From contig NZ_CP086381.1 in NCBI RefSeq assembly GCF_020889625.1, positions 1 to 64,000 of the forward strand: 64,000 nucleotides of DNA, in the 5' to 3' direction. This DNA is from Deinococcus radiophilus. Its GTDB lineage: Bacteria; Deinococcota; Deinococci; Deinococcales; Deinococcaceae. Shown here one piece after another: positions 1 to 7,886 of this stretch (position 1 is the first letter of the stretch; the number at the start of each line of letters is the position of its first letter). The position numbers and the translations under genes were made by a program. The notes beneath the pieces are model-generated. The model was not told where the DNA came from, searched no databases, and saw only the letters and a program-made list of their open reading frames with translations.

Positions 1-272
1 TGACGGTATCCGGCGCCGTCCAAAGGCACAAGAGTAGAGAGGTCTACTGACTTGGAAAATCGAGGCGATGCATCCGTCACCGCGATTTTATGCCAGCAGA
101 CTGGCGCAGCTTTGCGGGAGAGCAAGGAGATGGGTACCTTCTCAGGCAGTTCACCCTATTGTCCAGATGATGTCTAAGGGCCGAAAGTTGGAGACAGAGG
201 GCCAAAGGACAGCTGCGTGCCCGCCTCTGGATCACTCACAGCCGCCACACTCCCCTATCCTACACTGTCGCC
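1..272. other. Left-edge region without a supported gene
   Basis: I see no supported gene here. A short open frame starting at 68 runs into moaDE in another frame and has no recognisable features. The only clear signal is the -10 hexamer just before moaDE. The end of a preceding gene is not visible. Confidence 0.5.
261..272 (+). promoter_or_regulatory. -10 element of a leaderless moaDE promoter
   Basis: TACACT at 261-266 lies 6 nt before the moaDE ATG at 273. With a -10 in this position transcription would begin at or next to the start codon, and no Shine-Dalgarno sequence is present. The -35 region is weak. Confidence 0.5.
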
Positions 273-971
273 ATGTCCATTGCCGTCCGTGTGCTGTTGT
301 TCGCTCACCTGCGCCGTCAGGCAGAGCAGCCGGAATTTGATGTCCAACTGTCTGAAGGGGCCAGCGTACGTGACTTGGCCGCGCAGCTGAGTGAAAAAGG
401 GCTGGACCTGACCGGCTGCATGGCTGCTGTAAACGAGACTTATGCCACCCCTGATACGGCACTGTCAGACGGAGACGAGGTGGCCTTCCTTCCGCCCGTC
501 GCCGGGGGTAGTGGGGGCTCAGAAGGACTGATGCAGGCTCGGGTGACCGCTGAACCGCTCAGCCTGAGCGATGCGGAGAGGTTCGTGGTCCGGCCCCAGT
601 TTGGCGCGCAGAGTTATTTCGTGGGCACGGTCCGTTCGCCCAATCGGGGGCAAACAGTCACCCTGATTGAGTACGAAGCCTACGCCAGCATGGCCGAAAA
701 AGTGCTGCGGGACGCCGCCGCTCAGGCGCAGACGCGCTTTGCTGGCGAGGGTGAGGAACTGGCTGTGTATCTGGCCCACCGCACCGGACGGCTGCAACCC
801 GCTGAGGCCAGCATCTTGATCGGCGTGGGCAGCCCGCATCGCCGCGCCGCACTGGAAGCCTGCGACTGGCTGATAGAACACGTCAAGGCTGTGATTCCAG
901 TCTGGAAGCTGGAAGAACTGGAAGATGGTCAGCGCTGGGTAGAGGGTGTGCGCCCTGCGGAGGTGTTATGA
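273..971 (+). CDS. moaDE: Fused molybdopterin synthase, MoaD-MoaE
   Basis: Molybdopterin synthase converts cyclic pyranopterin monophosphate to molybdopterin in the cytoplasm. The 232-residue protein is two normally separate subunits in one chain. Residues 1-79 are a ubiquitin-like MoaD domain ending in the Gly-Gly pair (78-79) whose free carboxylate is normally thiocarboxylated. Residues about 90-230 are MoaE, with the HRTGRL segment and the conserved lysines of VKAVIPVWK. A glycine/serine linker follows the Gly-Gly. The chain would have to be cut after Gly79 to use the standard chemistry. The gene overlaps the next one by 4 bp (ATGA). The neighbouring molybdoenzyme genes fit a role in cofactor supply. 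Confidence 0.93.
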   Translation: MSIAVRVLLFAHLRRQAEQPEFDVQLSEGASVRDLAAQLSEKGLDLTGCMAAVNETYATPDTALSDGDEVAFLPPVAGGSGGSEGLMQARVTAEPLSLSDAERFVVRPQFGAQSYFVGTVRSPNRGQTVTLIEYEAYASMAEKVLRDAAAQAQTRFAGEGEELAVYLAHRTGRLQPAEASILIGVGSPHRRAALEACDWLIEHVKAVIPVWKLEELEDGQRWVEGVRPAEVL

Positions 972-1696
972 GACGGAGACACGGTTTGGCGCGGTGCGTG
1001 GCGCTGCTGACAGTGGTTTGGTTGCCGGTGGCTGGAGCCATGTCCTCGGTGGTGCAGGGCACGGATCGGAACCCGCACCCTGCACTGGCCTGGTGTGACA
1101 GTCCTGCCGGGTTGTTGGCACTGACAGACGCTGAGGGTCAAACGCCAGCCCGGTTGCTGCGCTGGTCCAAGCAGGCAGGCCGCCTTGGCGCGGTACAGCT
1201 TCAGCCCATCACGCTGGGACAGGCGGAGGGTGCAGCGGGACATGTTTACCGTCCCTTCAGTTGGACTACGGCTGGTAGCCCACAGCAGGGTGTGGTGGCG
1301 CTCAGTAACATCGAAAATGCTGCTGACCCGGCTTACCGCATGTCGCGGGTCGGTTCCTTTACCCTGGCCGGCCAGCGCTATGAGTGCCGCTATGTTCCGC
1401 AGGCTGAGTTCATGGGCGTGACAGCCCGGCGTACCGTGATCATCTGGCACGCTGGCGAGCGGGTCACTTATGCCACGCGGAACCACGGTGGGCAGCCGGG
1501 AGTGTATGTGACCGGGGGGCGGGTGAGCCGTGAGGGTGAAGGCCGCAGCTATAGCTTTAGGGCAGCTGGCTACACCTACCGCGTGGAACTTGCAGAGTCT
1601 GGGCGTGCTGAGGTGCAGGTGTGGCAGGGAGAGCGGCAAGTGCAGTCCGAGCCGTTCCTGACCTATTCGCTGGCGGCTGATTTGCCTTCACGCTAA
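968..1696 (+). CDS. Hypothetical exported protein
   Basis: I do not recognise this 242-residue protein. The N-terminus (MRRRHGLARCVALLTVVWLPVAGA) has the basic, hydrophobic and small-residue layout of a signal peptide, so it is probably exported. The rest is rich in Gly, Arg and Thr and looks like a beta-rich soluble domain. The start overlaps the moaDE stop by ATGA, so the two are probably translationally coupled, but this does not establish a role in molybdopterin synthesis. Its 3' end overlaps the convergent DUF2256 gene by 4 bp. Confidence 0.6.
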   Translation: MRRRHGLARCVALLTVVWLPVAGAMSSVVQGTDRNPHPALAWCDSPAGLLALTDAEGQTPARLLRWSKQAGRLGAVQLQPITLGQAEGAAGHVYRPFSWTTAGSPQQGVVALSNIENAADPAYRMSRVGSFTLAGQRYECRYVPQAEFMGVTARRTVIIWHAGERVTYATRNHGGQPGVYVTGGRVSREGEGRSYSFRAAGYTYRVELAESGRAEVQVWQGERQVQSEPFLTYSLAADLPSR

Positions 1697-1875
1697 GGAG
1701 AGGTGCTGGGCCTGTTTCGCCCCCGCCGGCAGCGCTCTGAGCAGTACACCACTTCATCCCACTGCTGCGCCCAGCGCCGCCGCCAAGCAAAAGGGCGCCC
1801 GCACACTGGGCAGATTTTCTCGCGGCGCTGCGCAGGAAGCTGCGCGGCACGGCCATTGACGTGCTTTTTGGGCAT
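1693..1875 (-). CDS. DUF2256 zinc-ribbon protein
   Basis: This 60-residue basic protein carries CPVCGRPFAWRRRW followed by YCSERCR, the Cys-x2-Cys ... Cys-x3-Cys pattern of DUF2256, very probably a zinc-binding site. DUF2256 proteins are often encoded near or fused to photolyase/cryptochrome genes, but none is visible here and the function is unknown. TATGCT lies 6 nt before the ATG (minus strand, plus positions 1882-1887), which supports a leaderless transcript and this start. Confidence 0.85.
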   Translation of the reverse strand: MPKKHVNGRAAQLPAQRREKICPVCGRPFAWRRRWAQQWDEVVYCSERCRRGRNRPSTSP

Positions 1876-1881
1876 GACACC

Positions 1882-1887
1882 AGCATA
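1882..1887 (-). promoter_or_regulatory. -10 element of the DUF2256 gene
   Basis: On the minus strand TATGCT is followed by 6 nt and then the ATG at 1875. No Shine-Dalgarno sequence is present. This is the leaderless arrangement seen repeatedly in the window. No good -35 is visible. Confidence 0.45.
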
Positions 1888-2095
1888 GTCAGGACCGCCC
1901 CGCTCCGCCCCAATCTCTCAGAGTCGCAGGGTGACGGGAGCAAGCAGCGCGCGGTGTCAGGACGCTCCTGCTCTACCCTGGGCTTGAGCCGCGGTCCATC
2001 TGGACAAGGAACGCCGCCCGTCCTCAGCGGTCCAGTTGCGGCCCTCCCGTCCGGCCTACTCGGTCAGGCGGTTCCGGCAGCCCGCCAAATCGGGG

Positions 2096-2101
2096 CATAA
2101 T
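2096..2101 (+). promoter_or_regulatory. Possible -10 for the sulfite-oxidase-like gene
   Basis: CATAAT matches the -10 consensus at five of six positions and lies 57 bp before the ATG at 2159. That leaves a short 5' leader with an AGGAGG ribosome site (2145-2150). The -35 region is poor. The rest of 1876-2158 is intergenic with no other recognisable element. Confidence 0.35.
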
Positions 2102-2158
2102 CGGAAAGCACAGCTTTTTTGCTCTTCTTTTTCTGGCTCACCGCAGGAGGTTGACCCT

Positions 2159-3262
2159 ATGACCCAACCCGATCCGGTTCTGGCCCCCGGTCTTATTACC
2201 CGGCAGGTCGGTCCTGACAATCTGGAAACTCCATTTTCTGCCCTGAGCGGTGAACTCACTTCTCCGGGCGCTCATTATGTCCGCAGTCATTTTCCGGTGC
2301 CGGTCCTGGACGCCGAAACTTTTACCCTGAGTGTCGCCGGGCGGGTGGCTCATCCCTTGCAGCTGTCGCTGGGGGACCTGCAGGCTATGCCGGCCCAGAC
2401 CCGCCGCATCACGATGGAATGTGCGGGCAACAACCGCGTTTATCTGCCCCAGAAAGCCAGGGGTGTGCAGTGGGAACTGGGCGGCGTCAGCACCGCCGAC
2501 TGGACTGGCGTGTCCCTGGCGGCGGTGCTGGAACGCGCGGGTGTGCAGCCGGGTGCCCTGGAAGTCGTTTTGCAGGGTGCGGACCGGGGCGAAATGACCG
2601 ATCCGCTGCCCAGCGGCGGCGAAATTCACTATGCCCGCAGCCTTCCGCTCACGCTGGACCTGGAAGACGTGCTGCTGGCCTACGAGATGAACGGCGCGGC
2701 GCTGCCCCCGCAGCACGGCTACCCACTGCGTGCCATCGTGCCCGGTTGGTACGGTATGGCCGCCGTGAAGTGGCTGAACCGCCTGGAAGTGATTGACCGG
2801 CCCTACGGCGGTTACTTTCAGACGGTGGATTACGCCCGCTGGGAAGGACGCGGCGACCTGCCCCCAGAACGTGTACCGCTCTCGGCCATGCACCTCAAGG
2901 CCCAGATCGCCCGCCCGGCTCCGCGTGAAGTGGTGTCACTGGGGCGGCCCTACCGCGTGACTGGGGCGGCCTGGTGTGGTCAGGGGACGCCACAGACCGT
3001 AGAAGTCAGCATAGATGGCGGCCAGACCTGGCAGCCGGGCCGCTGGACCACGCCTGCCCAGACCGCCGTCTGGCGGCTGTGGGAACTGGACTGGACGCCG
3101 GAGCAGGCTGGCCCACACGAGCTACTGGCCCGCGCTGTCAGCTCAGAAGGCGAGATGCAGCCCGCCCACCATGATCCGGGACGTGGCAGCTACGAAATTA
3201 CCCATCCCATCGCCATCTCCATAGTTGTCAGCGGTGCCGATGCCGCGCAGGAGAATCCATGA
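2159..3262 (+). CDS. Sulfite-oxidase-like molybdopterin oxidoreductase
   Basis: This 367-residue protein belongs to the sulfite oxidase fold family. The N-terminal molybdopterin domain contains the MECAGN motif, whose Cys (residue 88) is the expected molybdenum ligand. The C-terminal part (about 245-360) is the immunoglobulin-like Mo-co dimerisation domain, with [11 protein letters not shown]. There is no heme or signal peptide, so it is probably cytoplasmic; the substrate (sulfite or another oxyanion or sulfur compound) cannot be told from sequence. The start at 2159 follows AGGAGG at a proper distance and is preferred to an in-frame start at 2036. The next gene starts inside its stop codon region (4-bp overlap). 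Confidence 0.85.
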   Translation: MTQPDPVLAPGLITRQVGPDNLETPFSALSGELTSPGAHYVRSHFPVPVLDAETFTLSVAGRVAHPLQLSLGDLQAMPAQTRRITMECAGNNRVYLPQKARGVQWELGGVSTADWTGVSLAAVLERAGVQPGALEVVLQGADRGEMTDPLPSGGEIHYARSLPLTLDLEDVLLAYEMNGAALPPQHGYPLRAIVPGWYGMAAVKWLNRLEVIDRPYGGYFQTVDYARWEGRGDLPPERVPLSAMHLKAQIARPAPREVVSLGRPYRVTGAAWCGQGTPQTVEVSIDGGQTWQPGRWTTPAQTAVWRLWELDWTPEQAGPHELLARAVSSEGEMQPAHHDPGRGSYEITHPIAISIVVSGADAAQENP

Positions 3263-4110
3263 CCCAAGCACACACCGAACGTAAAATCCCCGACTCCGAA
3301 CTGGCCAGCCTGGCCGCCGAGTTGCAACAGGCCGAAGACAGCGGCGTGCAGATCGCCCCCTTTTCCGAGCGCTTCCCCGGCATGGTCCTGGCCGATGCCT
3401 ACGCGGTGCAGCGGGCCTGGGTAGACCGCAAGGTCGCTGACGGCGCAGTGATTCGCGGGCACAAGATCGGTCTGACTTCGCGGGCCATGCAGCTCAGCTC
3501 GCAGATTGACGAACCCGACTACGGCACGCTGACCGATGACATGTTCTTTGATCCCAACGGGGATATTCCGCTCTCACGCTTCGTGGCGCCCAAGATTGAA
3601 GTGGAGCTGGCGTTCCTGCTCAAAGACGATCTGGAAGGCGAGCACCTGACTGTCTTCGACGTGCTACGGGCCACCGAGTACGTGACCCCCGCCGCCGAAA
3701 TTATTGACGCCCGCATTCAGCGCGTGTCCAAGGCCAGCGGCAAGCCCCGCCGCGTGACCGACACCATTTCCGACAACGCCGCCAACGCGGGCATTATCGT
3801 GGGCGGGCGGGCGCTGCGCCCCAACGACCTGGACATGCGCTGGGCCGCCGCGCTGTGTATTCGTAACGGCACTGTGGAGGAAACCGGCGTGGCCGCTGGA
3901 GTGCTGGGCCACCCCGCCAGCGGTATTGCCTGGCTGGCCCGCCGCCTGGCCCCACACGGCGAAAAGCTCCGCGCCGGAGAACTGGTGCTGGCAGGCTCGT
4001 TCACCCGCCCGGTGGACATCGCCAGCGGCGACACTTTCACCCTGGATTACGGCCCACTGGGCGTGTTCACCTGCCGCTTCACCGGCGAGGCACGCCTCAA
4101 GGACGCCTGA
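3259..4110 (+). CDS. hpaH: 2-oxo-hept-3-ene-1,7-dioate hydratase (HpaH/HpcG family)
   Basis: This 283-residue protein is a fumarylacetoacetase-fold hydratase. The segment [12 protein letters not shown], the acidic metal-binding stretch [10 protein letters not shown] and the region around TPAAEIID match 2-oxo-hept-3-ene-1,7-dioate hydratases, which add water to the ring-cleavage product in the homoprotocatechuate pathway. An HpaI-like aldolase, the next enzyme of that pathway, lies one gene downstream. The upper-pathway genes (dioxygenase, dehydrogenase, isomerase) are absent here, so the true substrate may be another 2-oxo-enoic acid. It overlaps the preceding gene by 4 bp. Confidence 0.85.
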   Translation: MTQAHTERKIPDSELASLAAELQQAEDSGVQIAPFSERFPGMVLADAYAVQRAWVDRKVADGAVIRGHKIGLTSRAMQLSSQIDEPDYGTLTDDMFFDPNGDIPLSRFVAPKIEVELAFLLKDDLEGEHLTVFDVLRATEYVTPAAEIIDARIQRVSKASGKPRRVTDTISDNAANAGIIVGGRALRPNDLDMRWAAALCIRNGTVEETGVAAGVLGHPASGIAWLARRLAPHGEKLRAGELVLAGSFTRPVDIASGDTFTLDYGPLGVFTCRFTGEARLKDA

Positions 4111-4111
4111 G

Positions 4112-4459
4112 ATGCCGGAAGGCCGAATCGCCGCCGTGCTGATCCATGTCGCCGATCAGGAAGCGGGACTGGACTGGTACAGCCAGGCCTTTCCTCAGGC
4201 CCAGCGGCGTGTGGTGGAAGGCTTCACACTGCTGGATGTGGGGGGCATCAGCCTGGAGATTGTCCCTGCCGACGCCAAAGTAAGCAGTGGCGCAGCGGGC
4301 ACCGTGGTGTACTGGCACACGGACAATTTCGCGGCTGAGCTGAACCGCCTGCAAGCACTGGGCGCCGTCCTTTACCGGGGACCGATGGCGATTGAAGAAG
4401 GGCAGCAAATGGCTCAAGTCAAAGACCCCTGGGGCAACCTGCTGGGCCTGCGCGGCTGA
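4112..4459 (+). CDS. VOC/glyoxalase-fold protein
   Basis: This 115-residue single-domain protein has the beta-alpha-beta-beta-beta layout of the vicinal oxygen chelate superfamily, ending in the typical VKDPWGNLLGL. Such proteins include glyoxalase I, extradiol dioxygenases and antibiotic-binding proteins; I cannot assign a substrate. The ATG at 4112 begins 2 nt after the hydratase stop, and an in-frame upstream start at 3926 would overlap that gene. Its position between the hydratase and aldolase suggests a part in the same catabolic unit. Confidence 0.75.
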   Translation: MPEGRIAAVLIHVADQEAGLDWYSQAFPQAQRRVVEGFTLLDVGGISLEIVPADAKVSSGAAGTVVYWHTDNFAAELNRLQALGAVLYRGPMAIEEGQQMAQVKDPWGNLLGLRG

Positions 4460-4494
4460 GCGGCCTCAAGTGACCCACAACCAAGGAGAGATGC

Positions 4495-5256
4495 ATGACT
4501 TTTGACAATTCCTTCAAGCAGGCTCTACAAAGTGGACAGACGCAATATGGTTACTGGCTGGCCCTGGCCCACCCTTACGCCGCTGAAGCCTGTGCTGGCG
4601 CAGGTTACGACTGGCTGCTGATTGACGGCGAACATGCGCCCAACACCGTGCCGGACATCCTGGCGCAGCTGCAAGCCGTGGCTCCCTACGCAGGCGAGGC
4701 CATCGTGCGGCCCGTGAACAGTGACACGGCACTCATCAAGCAACTGCTGGATATCGGTGCGCGCACGCTGCTGGTCCCCATGATTGACACTGCCGAGCAG
4801 GCTGCTGGCGTCGTTGCGGCCACCCGTTATCCGCCTGCCGGGGTGCGCGGGGTGGCGTCCGCACTGGTGCGGGCCTCGCGCTGGGGCACCCGCGCCGATT
4901 ACCTGACTCGGGCCGAGGAGGAAATCTGCGTGCTGGTGCAGGTGGAGACGGTCACGGGCCTGGAGAACCTGGACGCCATTGCGGCGACTGAGGGTGTAGA
5001 CGGCGTGTTTATCGGCCCCGCCGACCTGAGTGCCAGCATGGGCTTGATTGGGCAGCCAGGACATCCTGACGTGCAGGCCGCGATTCGGGAGGCTGCCGAG
5101 CGCATTCGCGCCGCAGGCAAGGCAGCGGGCATCCTGGCCGTCAATGAAGACGATGCCCGGCGTTATCTGAGCTGGGGGTACACCTTCGTGGCGGTCGGGG
5201 TGGATGTGCTGGACCTGACCCTTGGGGCCAAGGCGGCCCGCCAGCGCCTGGGCTGA
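4495..5256 (+). CDS. hpaI: HpcH/HpaI-family class II aldolase
   Basis: This 253-residue TIM-barrel protein matches 2,4-dihydroxyhept-2-ene-1,7-dioate aldolase, which splits its substrate to pyruvate and succinic semialdehyde. Family signatures are [12 protein letters not shown] near the N-terminus, the ARTLLVPMI segment, the metal-binding VLVQVET motif and [12 protein letters not shown]. The start at 4495 follows AAGGAGAG; an ATG 4 nt upstream hits an immediate stop. Its pairing with an HpaH-like hydratase supports the pathway, though related aldolases act on other 2-keto-3-deoxy acids. Confidence 0.87.
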   Translation: MTFDNSFKQALQSGQTQYGYWLALAHPYAAEACAGAGYDWLLIDGEHAPNTVPDILAQLQAVAPYAGEAIVRPVNSDTALIKQLLDIGARTLLVPMIDTAEQAAGVVAATRYPPAGVRGVASALVRASRWGTRADYLTRAEEEICVLVQVETVTGLENLDAIAATEGVDGVFIGPADLSASMGLIGQPGHPDVQAAIREAAERIRAAGKAAGILAVNEDDARRYLSWGYTFVAVGVDVLDLTLGAKAARQRLG

Positions 5257-5425
5257 TTTGCTAATCTCAGTCCAGTTCATCCCCACAGGGACAGAGGGAA
5301 GTCCGGTGTAGGCTGCCTGTATGGCGGCCCAGTCCGGCACGGTCGCGCCACGGTTATCAGTCCGGTCGCTCACCTGTGAGAGAGAAAGGGTCGGTGATCC
5401 CGCGCCAGGGTCACGGGCCGTCTCC

Positions 5426-5446
5426 AAGCCAGCGCTGCGGCTTTTT
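5426..5446 (+). terminator. Possible weak intrinsic terminator
   Basis: A 5-bp stem AAGCC/GGCTT with an 8-nt loop is followed by a T-rich run. It sits between the aldolase and the thioesterase and might end the upstream operon. The stem is short, so this is tentative. Confidence 0.3.
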
Positions 5447-5483
5447 CTTCTCACTTGCCTGCTGTTCCGGAAAGCGAAGTGCC

Positions 5484-5909
5484 ATGACAAGTGAGCCCCC
5501 CGCCGAAAGCCGACTGACCCGCATCACCCAGGTGGTGTTTCCCGGAACCACCAATCACCACGGCACGCTGTTTGGCGGCGAGGTGCTGAGCATGATGGAC
5601 AGCGCCGCCTTTATCGCCGCTACCCGTCACTGCCGCATGAAAGTCGTTACGCGGCTGATGGAAACCACCGAATTTGCCCAGCCGATTCCAGCGGGAAGCA
5701 TCGTGGAGCTGACGGCCTGGGTGACCGGCGTGGGCCGCACCTCCATGCGCGTCCGGGTAGAGGTGGTGACCGAGGACATGTACTCTCCGGCCCGCTCGGT
5801 GGCCTGTAGCGGCGAATTCGTGCTGGTGGCGCTGGGCAGTGACGGTCAGCCGTCTCCTGTTCCCAGTCTGTCTACTGCAACACTTGCGGACGGTGATGCG
5901 GGGTTTTGA
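5484..5909 (+). CDS. Acyl-CoA thioesterase, hotdog fold (YciA/BFIT type)
   Basis: This 141-residue cytoplasmic protein has the hotdog-fold acyl-CoA hydrolase signature: VVFPGTTNHHGTLFGGEVLSMMD, with the conserved Asn-His and GGxxxxxxD elements, then an FAQPIPAGSIVEL strand. It should hydrolyse acyl-CoA to free acid and CoA. The ATG at 5484 places the conserved block about 15 residues from the N-terminus, as usual for the family; an upstream in-frame start at 5376 would add an unrelated leader. It lies upstream of the polyketide operon but is separated from it by about 140 bp. Confidence 0.85.
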   Translation: MTSEPPAESRLTRITQVVFPGTTNHHGTLFGGEVLSMMDSAAFIAATRHCRMKVVTRLMETTEFAQPIPAGSIVELTAWVTGVGRTSMRVRVEVVTEDMYSPARSVACSGEFVLVALGSDGQPSPVPSLSTATLADGDAGF

Positions 5910-5973
5910 ACCGGGTTCAACCTGTCTCAACTCTTCCGTCAGGTGCCCACATCTCAGGGCCTGAGGCCCGCCG

Positions 5974-6054
5974 CATACTGATGAGATGAGACCTGCTTCC
6001 GGGCCTGGATCTGCTCCCCTGCATGCCGCCTTCTCTGGCTGGACCGCCGCATGA
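5974..6054 (+). CDS. Putative 22-codon leaderless ORF coupled to the type III PKS gene
   Basis: CATACT (5974-5979) lies 6 nt before an ATG at 5986, which opens a 22-codon frame. Its TGA (6052-6054) overlaps the PKS start codon as ATGA. The PKS gene has no convincing Shine-Dalgarno site of its own, so translation of this short frame could deliver ribosomes to it. The peptide resembles nothing I know. The -35 region is weak. The feature span includes the -10 element; the coding part is 5986-6054. Confidence 0.4.
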   Translation, partial: HTDEMRPASGPGSAPLHAAFSGWTAA

Positions 6055-7175
6055 GCGGTTACCTGTTGGCCGTCGGCACCGCCGTGCCGGAGCACGTCTA
6101 CCTGCAGCCGATGGTGCGCGACATGATCAAAGAGCAGCCCTCGCTGGGCCGGTTGGGCCGCCGCCTGGTGCCTTCGGCCTTCAATGCTTCGGGCATTGAC
6201 CAGCGCCACAGTGTGATCGGGGATTACCAGCCCGGCTCAGGCGGGGGCCTCTTTTTTGATGAGGCCACCGGGCAGATGCTCTCGCCCAGCACTGGAGTCC
6301 GTAACGAAGTCTATGTCCGCGAGGCCACGCCGCTCTTTGTGGAGGCGGGGCGCCGAGCGCTGGACGCCAGCGGGCTGCAACCGGAAGACGTTACGCATGT
6401 CATTACGGTGTCATGTACCGGATTCTTTGCACCAGGGCCGGACTACATGGTGGTGCGTCAGTTGGGGCTGCGACCTACGACTGGGCGCTATCACGTGGGC
6501 TTTATGGGGTGCTACGCGGCATTTCCGGCCCTCAAGATGGCCCAGGCCTTTTGCGGGGCCGACCCGCAGGCCAAGGTGCTGGTCATCTGCACCGAGCTGT
6601 GTTCTCTCCACGTGAATCCCAGTGACGATCCTGACTCCATCATTGCCAGCACGGTCTTCGCCGACGGCGCGGCAGCGGCAGTGGTCAGCGCCCGGCCGCC
6701 CCGAAGCGGACAGACGGCCCTGCGCCTGGACGCCTTCGAAACGGCCCTGACTCCGCCCGGCGACGGTGAAAAGGACATGGCCTGGAACATCGGCGATCAG
6801 GGCTACGAGATGGTCCTGAGCAGCTATGTGCCCGACATCATCGAAAACCACCTGCACGGGGCGCTGGGGCCGCTGCTGCTGAACCTGGCCGAGGAGCTGA
6901 ATCTGATCGGGGCCGAGGTGGACCACTGGGCGGTGCACCCCGGGGGCCGCGCCATTCTGGACAAGGTGCAGGGGAGCCTGGGCCTGAGCGACGTGCAGAT
7001 GGCTCCTTCGCGTGAGGTGCTGCGCGAGTACGGCAACATGAGCAGCGCCACGGTGCTGTTCATCATCGCAGAGTTGTTACAGCAGGTGCAATCAGGCGAA
7101 CGAGTCTGCGCGATGGCGTTTGGTCCCGGGCTGACGGTGGAGTCCGGCCTGATGACCGCAGTGCGGGGCGAATAG
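6051..7175 (+). CDS. Type III polyketide synthase (chalcone/stilbene synthase superfamily)
   Basis: This 374-residue ketosynthase carries the full catalytic triad: Cys154 in GFMGCYAAF, His296 in WAVHPGG and Asn329 in YGNMSSAT. It should condense a fatty acyl starter (CoA- or ACP-bound) with malonyl-CoA to an alkylpyrone or alkylresorcinol. The product cannot be predicted from the pocket by eye. The methyltransferase begins directly after its stop and the FAD hydroxylase follows, matching the srsABC gene order of Streptomyces griseus that makes methylated phenolic lipids. The start overlaps the stop of a short upstream frame. Confidence 0.92.
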   Translation: MSGYLLAVGTAVPEHVYLQPMVRDMIKEQPSLGRLGRRLVPSAFNASGIDQRHSVIGDYQPGSGGGLFFDEATGQMLSPSTGVRNEVYVREATPLFVEAGRRALDASGLQPEDVTHVITVSCTGFFAPGPDYMVVRQLGLRPTTGRYHVGFMGCYAAFPALKMAQAFCGADPQAKVLVICTELCSLHVNPSDDPDSIIASTVFADGAAAAVVSARPPRSGQTALRLDAFETALTPPGDGEKDMAWNIGDQGYEMVLSSYVPDIIENHLHGALGPLLLNLAEELNLIGAEVDHWAVHPGGRAILDKVQGSLGLSDVQMAPSREVLREYGNMSSATVLFIIAELLQQVQSGERVCAMAFGPGLTVESGLMTAVRGE

Positions 7176-7886
7176 ATGTCCTGGCTGCCAGATTTTTCCC
7201 GGCGTGAGGTGGCACAGGCTGAGTTGATGGATGACCCACACTGTGACCTTGACGCCCTGCAGCGCACTTACCAACAGTTTGGGGCCGTCAATGCGCTGGT
7301 AGCAGGCTGGCCGCTGGTGTACCGCCGCTTCATCCGTCCCTACCTGCGCCGTGAGCGGGCCAATACCCTGCTGGACATCGGCTGTGGCGGAGGGGATGTC
7401 GCGCGGGGGCTGATTCGTCTGGCAGCCCTTGATGGTTACACGCTGCGGGTCTTGGGCATTGACGCCGATCCCCGCGCGATCGCTTATGCCCAGGCACAGC
7501 CCCCTTATTCGGGCCTGCACTTCCGCTGCGCCATGAGTGGTGAGCTGGTGCAGGAGGGACAGCGCTTTGATTTTGTGGTGTCCAACCACCTGCTGCATCA
7601 TCTGACCGCCCCAGAACTGCAAAGCTTGCTGGATGACTGCGCGGCGCTGGCGGCCCGCACCGTTCACGCCGACATCGAGCGCTCGGCGCTGGCCTGGGTG
7701 GGGTTTGGGGTACTGATGACCCCGCTGTTCCGGGACTCTTTCATCGTGCCGGACGGCCTGCTTTCCATTTGCCGCAGCTACCGTCTGAATGAACTGCGCC
7801 GTGCCGTACCGCCTGACTGGGAGGTACGCAGGCCCTTTCCTTTTCGGCTGCTGCTGACCCACACCCGGCGAGAGAAGCTGTGCTAG
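7176..7886 (+). CDS. SAM-dependent methyltransferase of the polyketide operon
   Basis: This 236-residue class I methyltransferase has the SAM-binding LLDIGCGGGDVARGL motif, an acidic end of strand two (GIDADPRAIAYA) and the post-motif HLLHHL. By position it is equivalent to SrsB, which methylates alkylresorcinols made by the adjacent type III PKS; a phenolic lipid substrate is therefore inferred. The start codon directly abuts the PKS stop and the FAD enzyme overlaps its 3' end by 7 bp, so the three genes are almost certainly cotranscribed. Confidence 0.85.
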   Translation: MSWLPDFSRREVAQAELMDDPHCDLDALQRTYQQFGAVNALVAGWPLVYRRFIRPYLRRERANTLLDIGCGGGDVARGLIRLAALDGYTLRVLGIDADPRAIAYAQAQPPYSGLHFRCAMSGELVQEGQRFDFVVSNHLLHHLTAPELQSLLDDCAALAARTVHADIERSALAWVGFGVLMTPLFRDSFIVPDGLLSICRSYRLNELRRAVPPDWEVRRPFPFRLLLTHTRREKLC

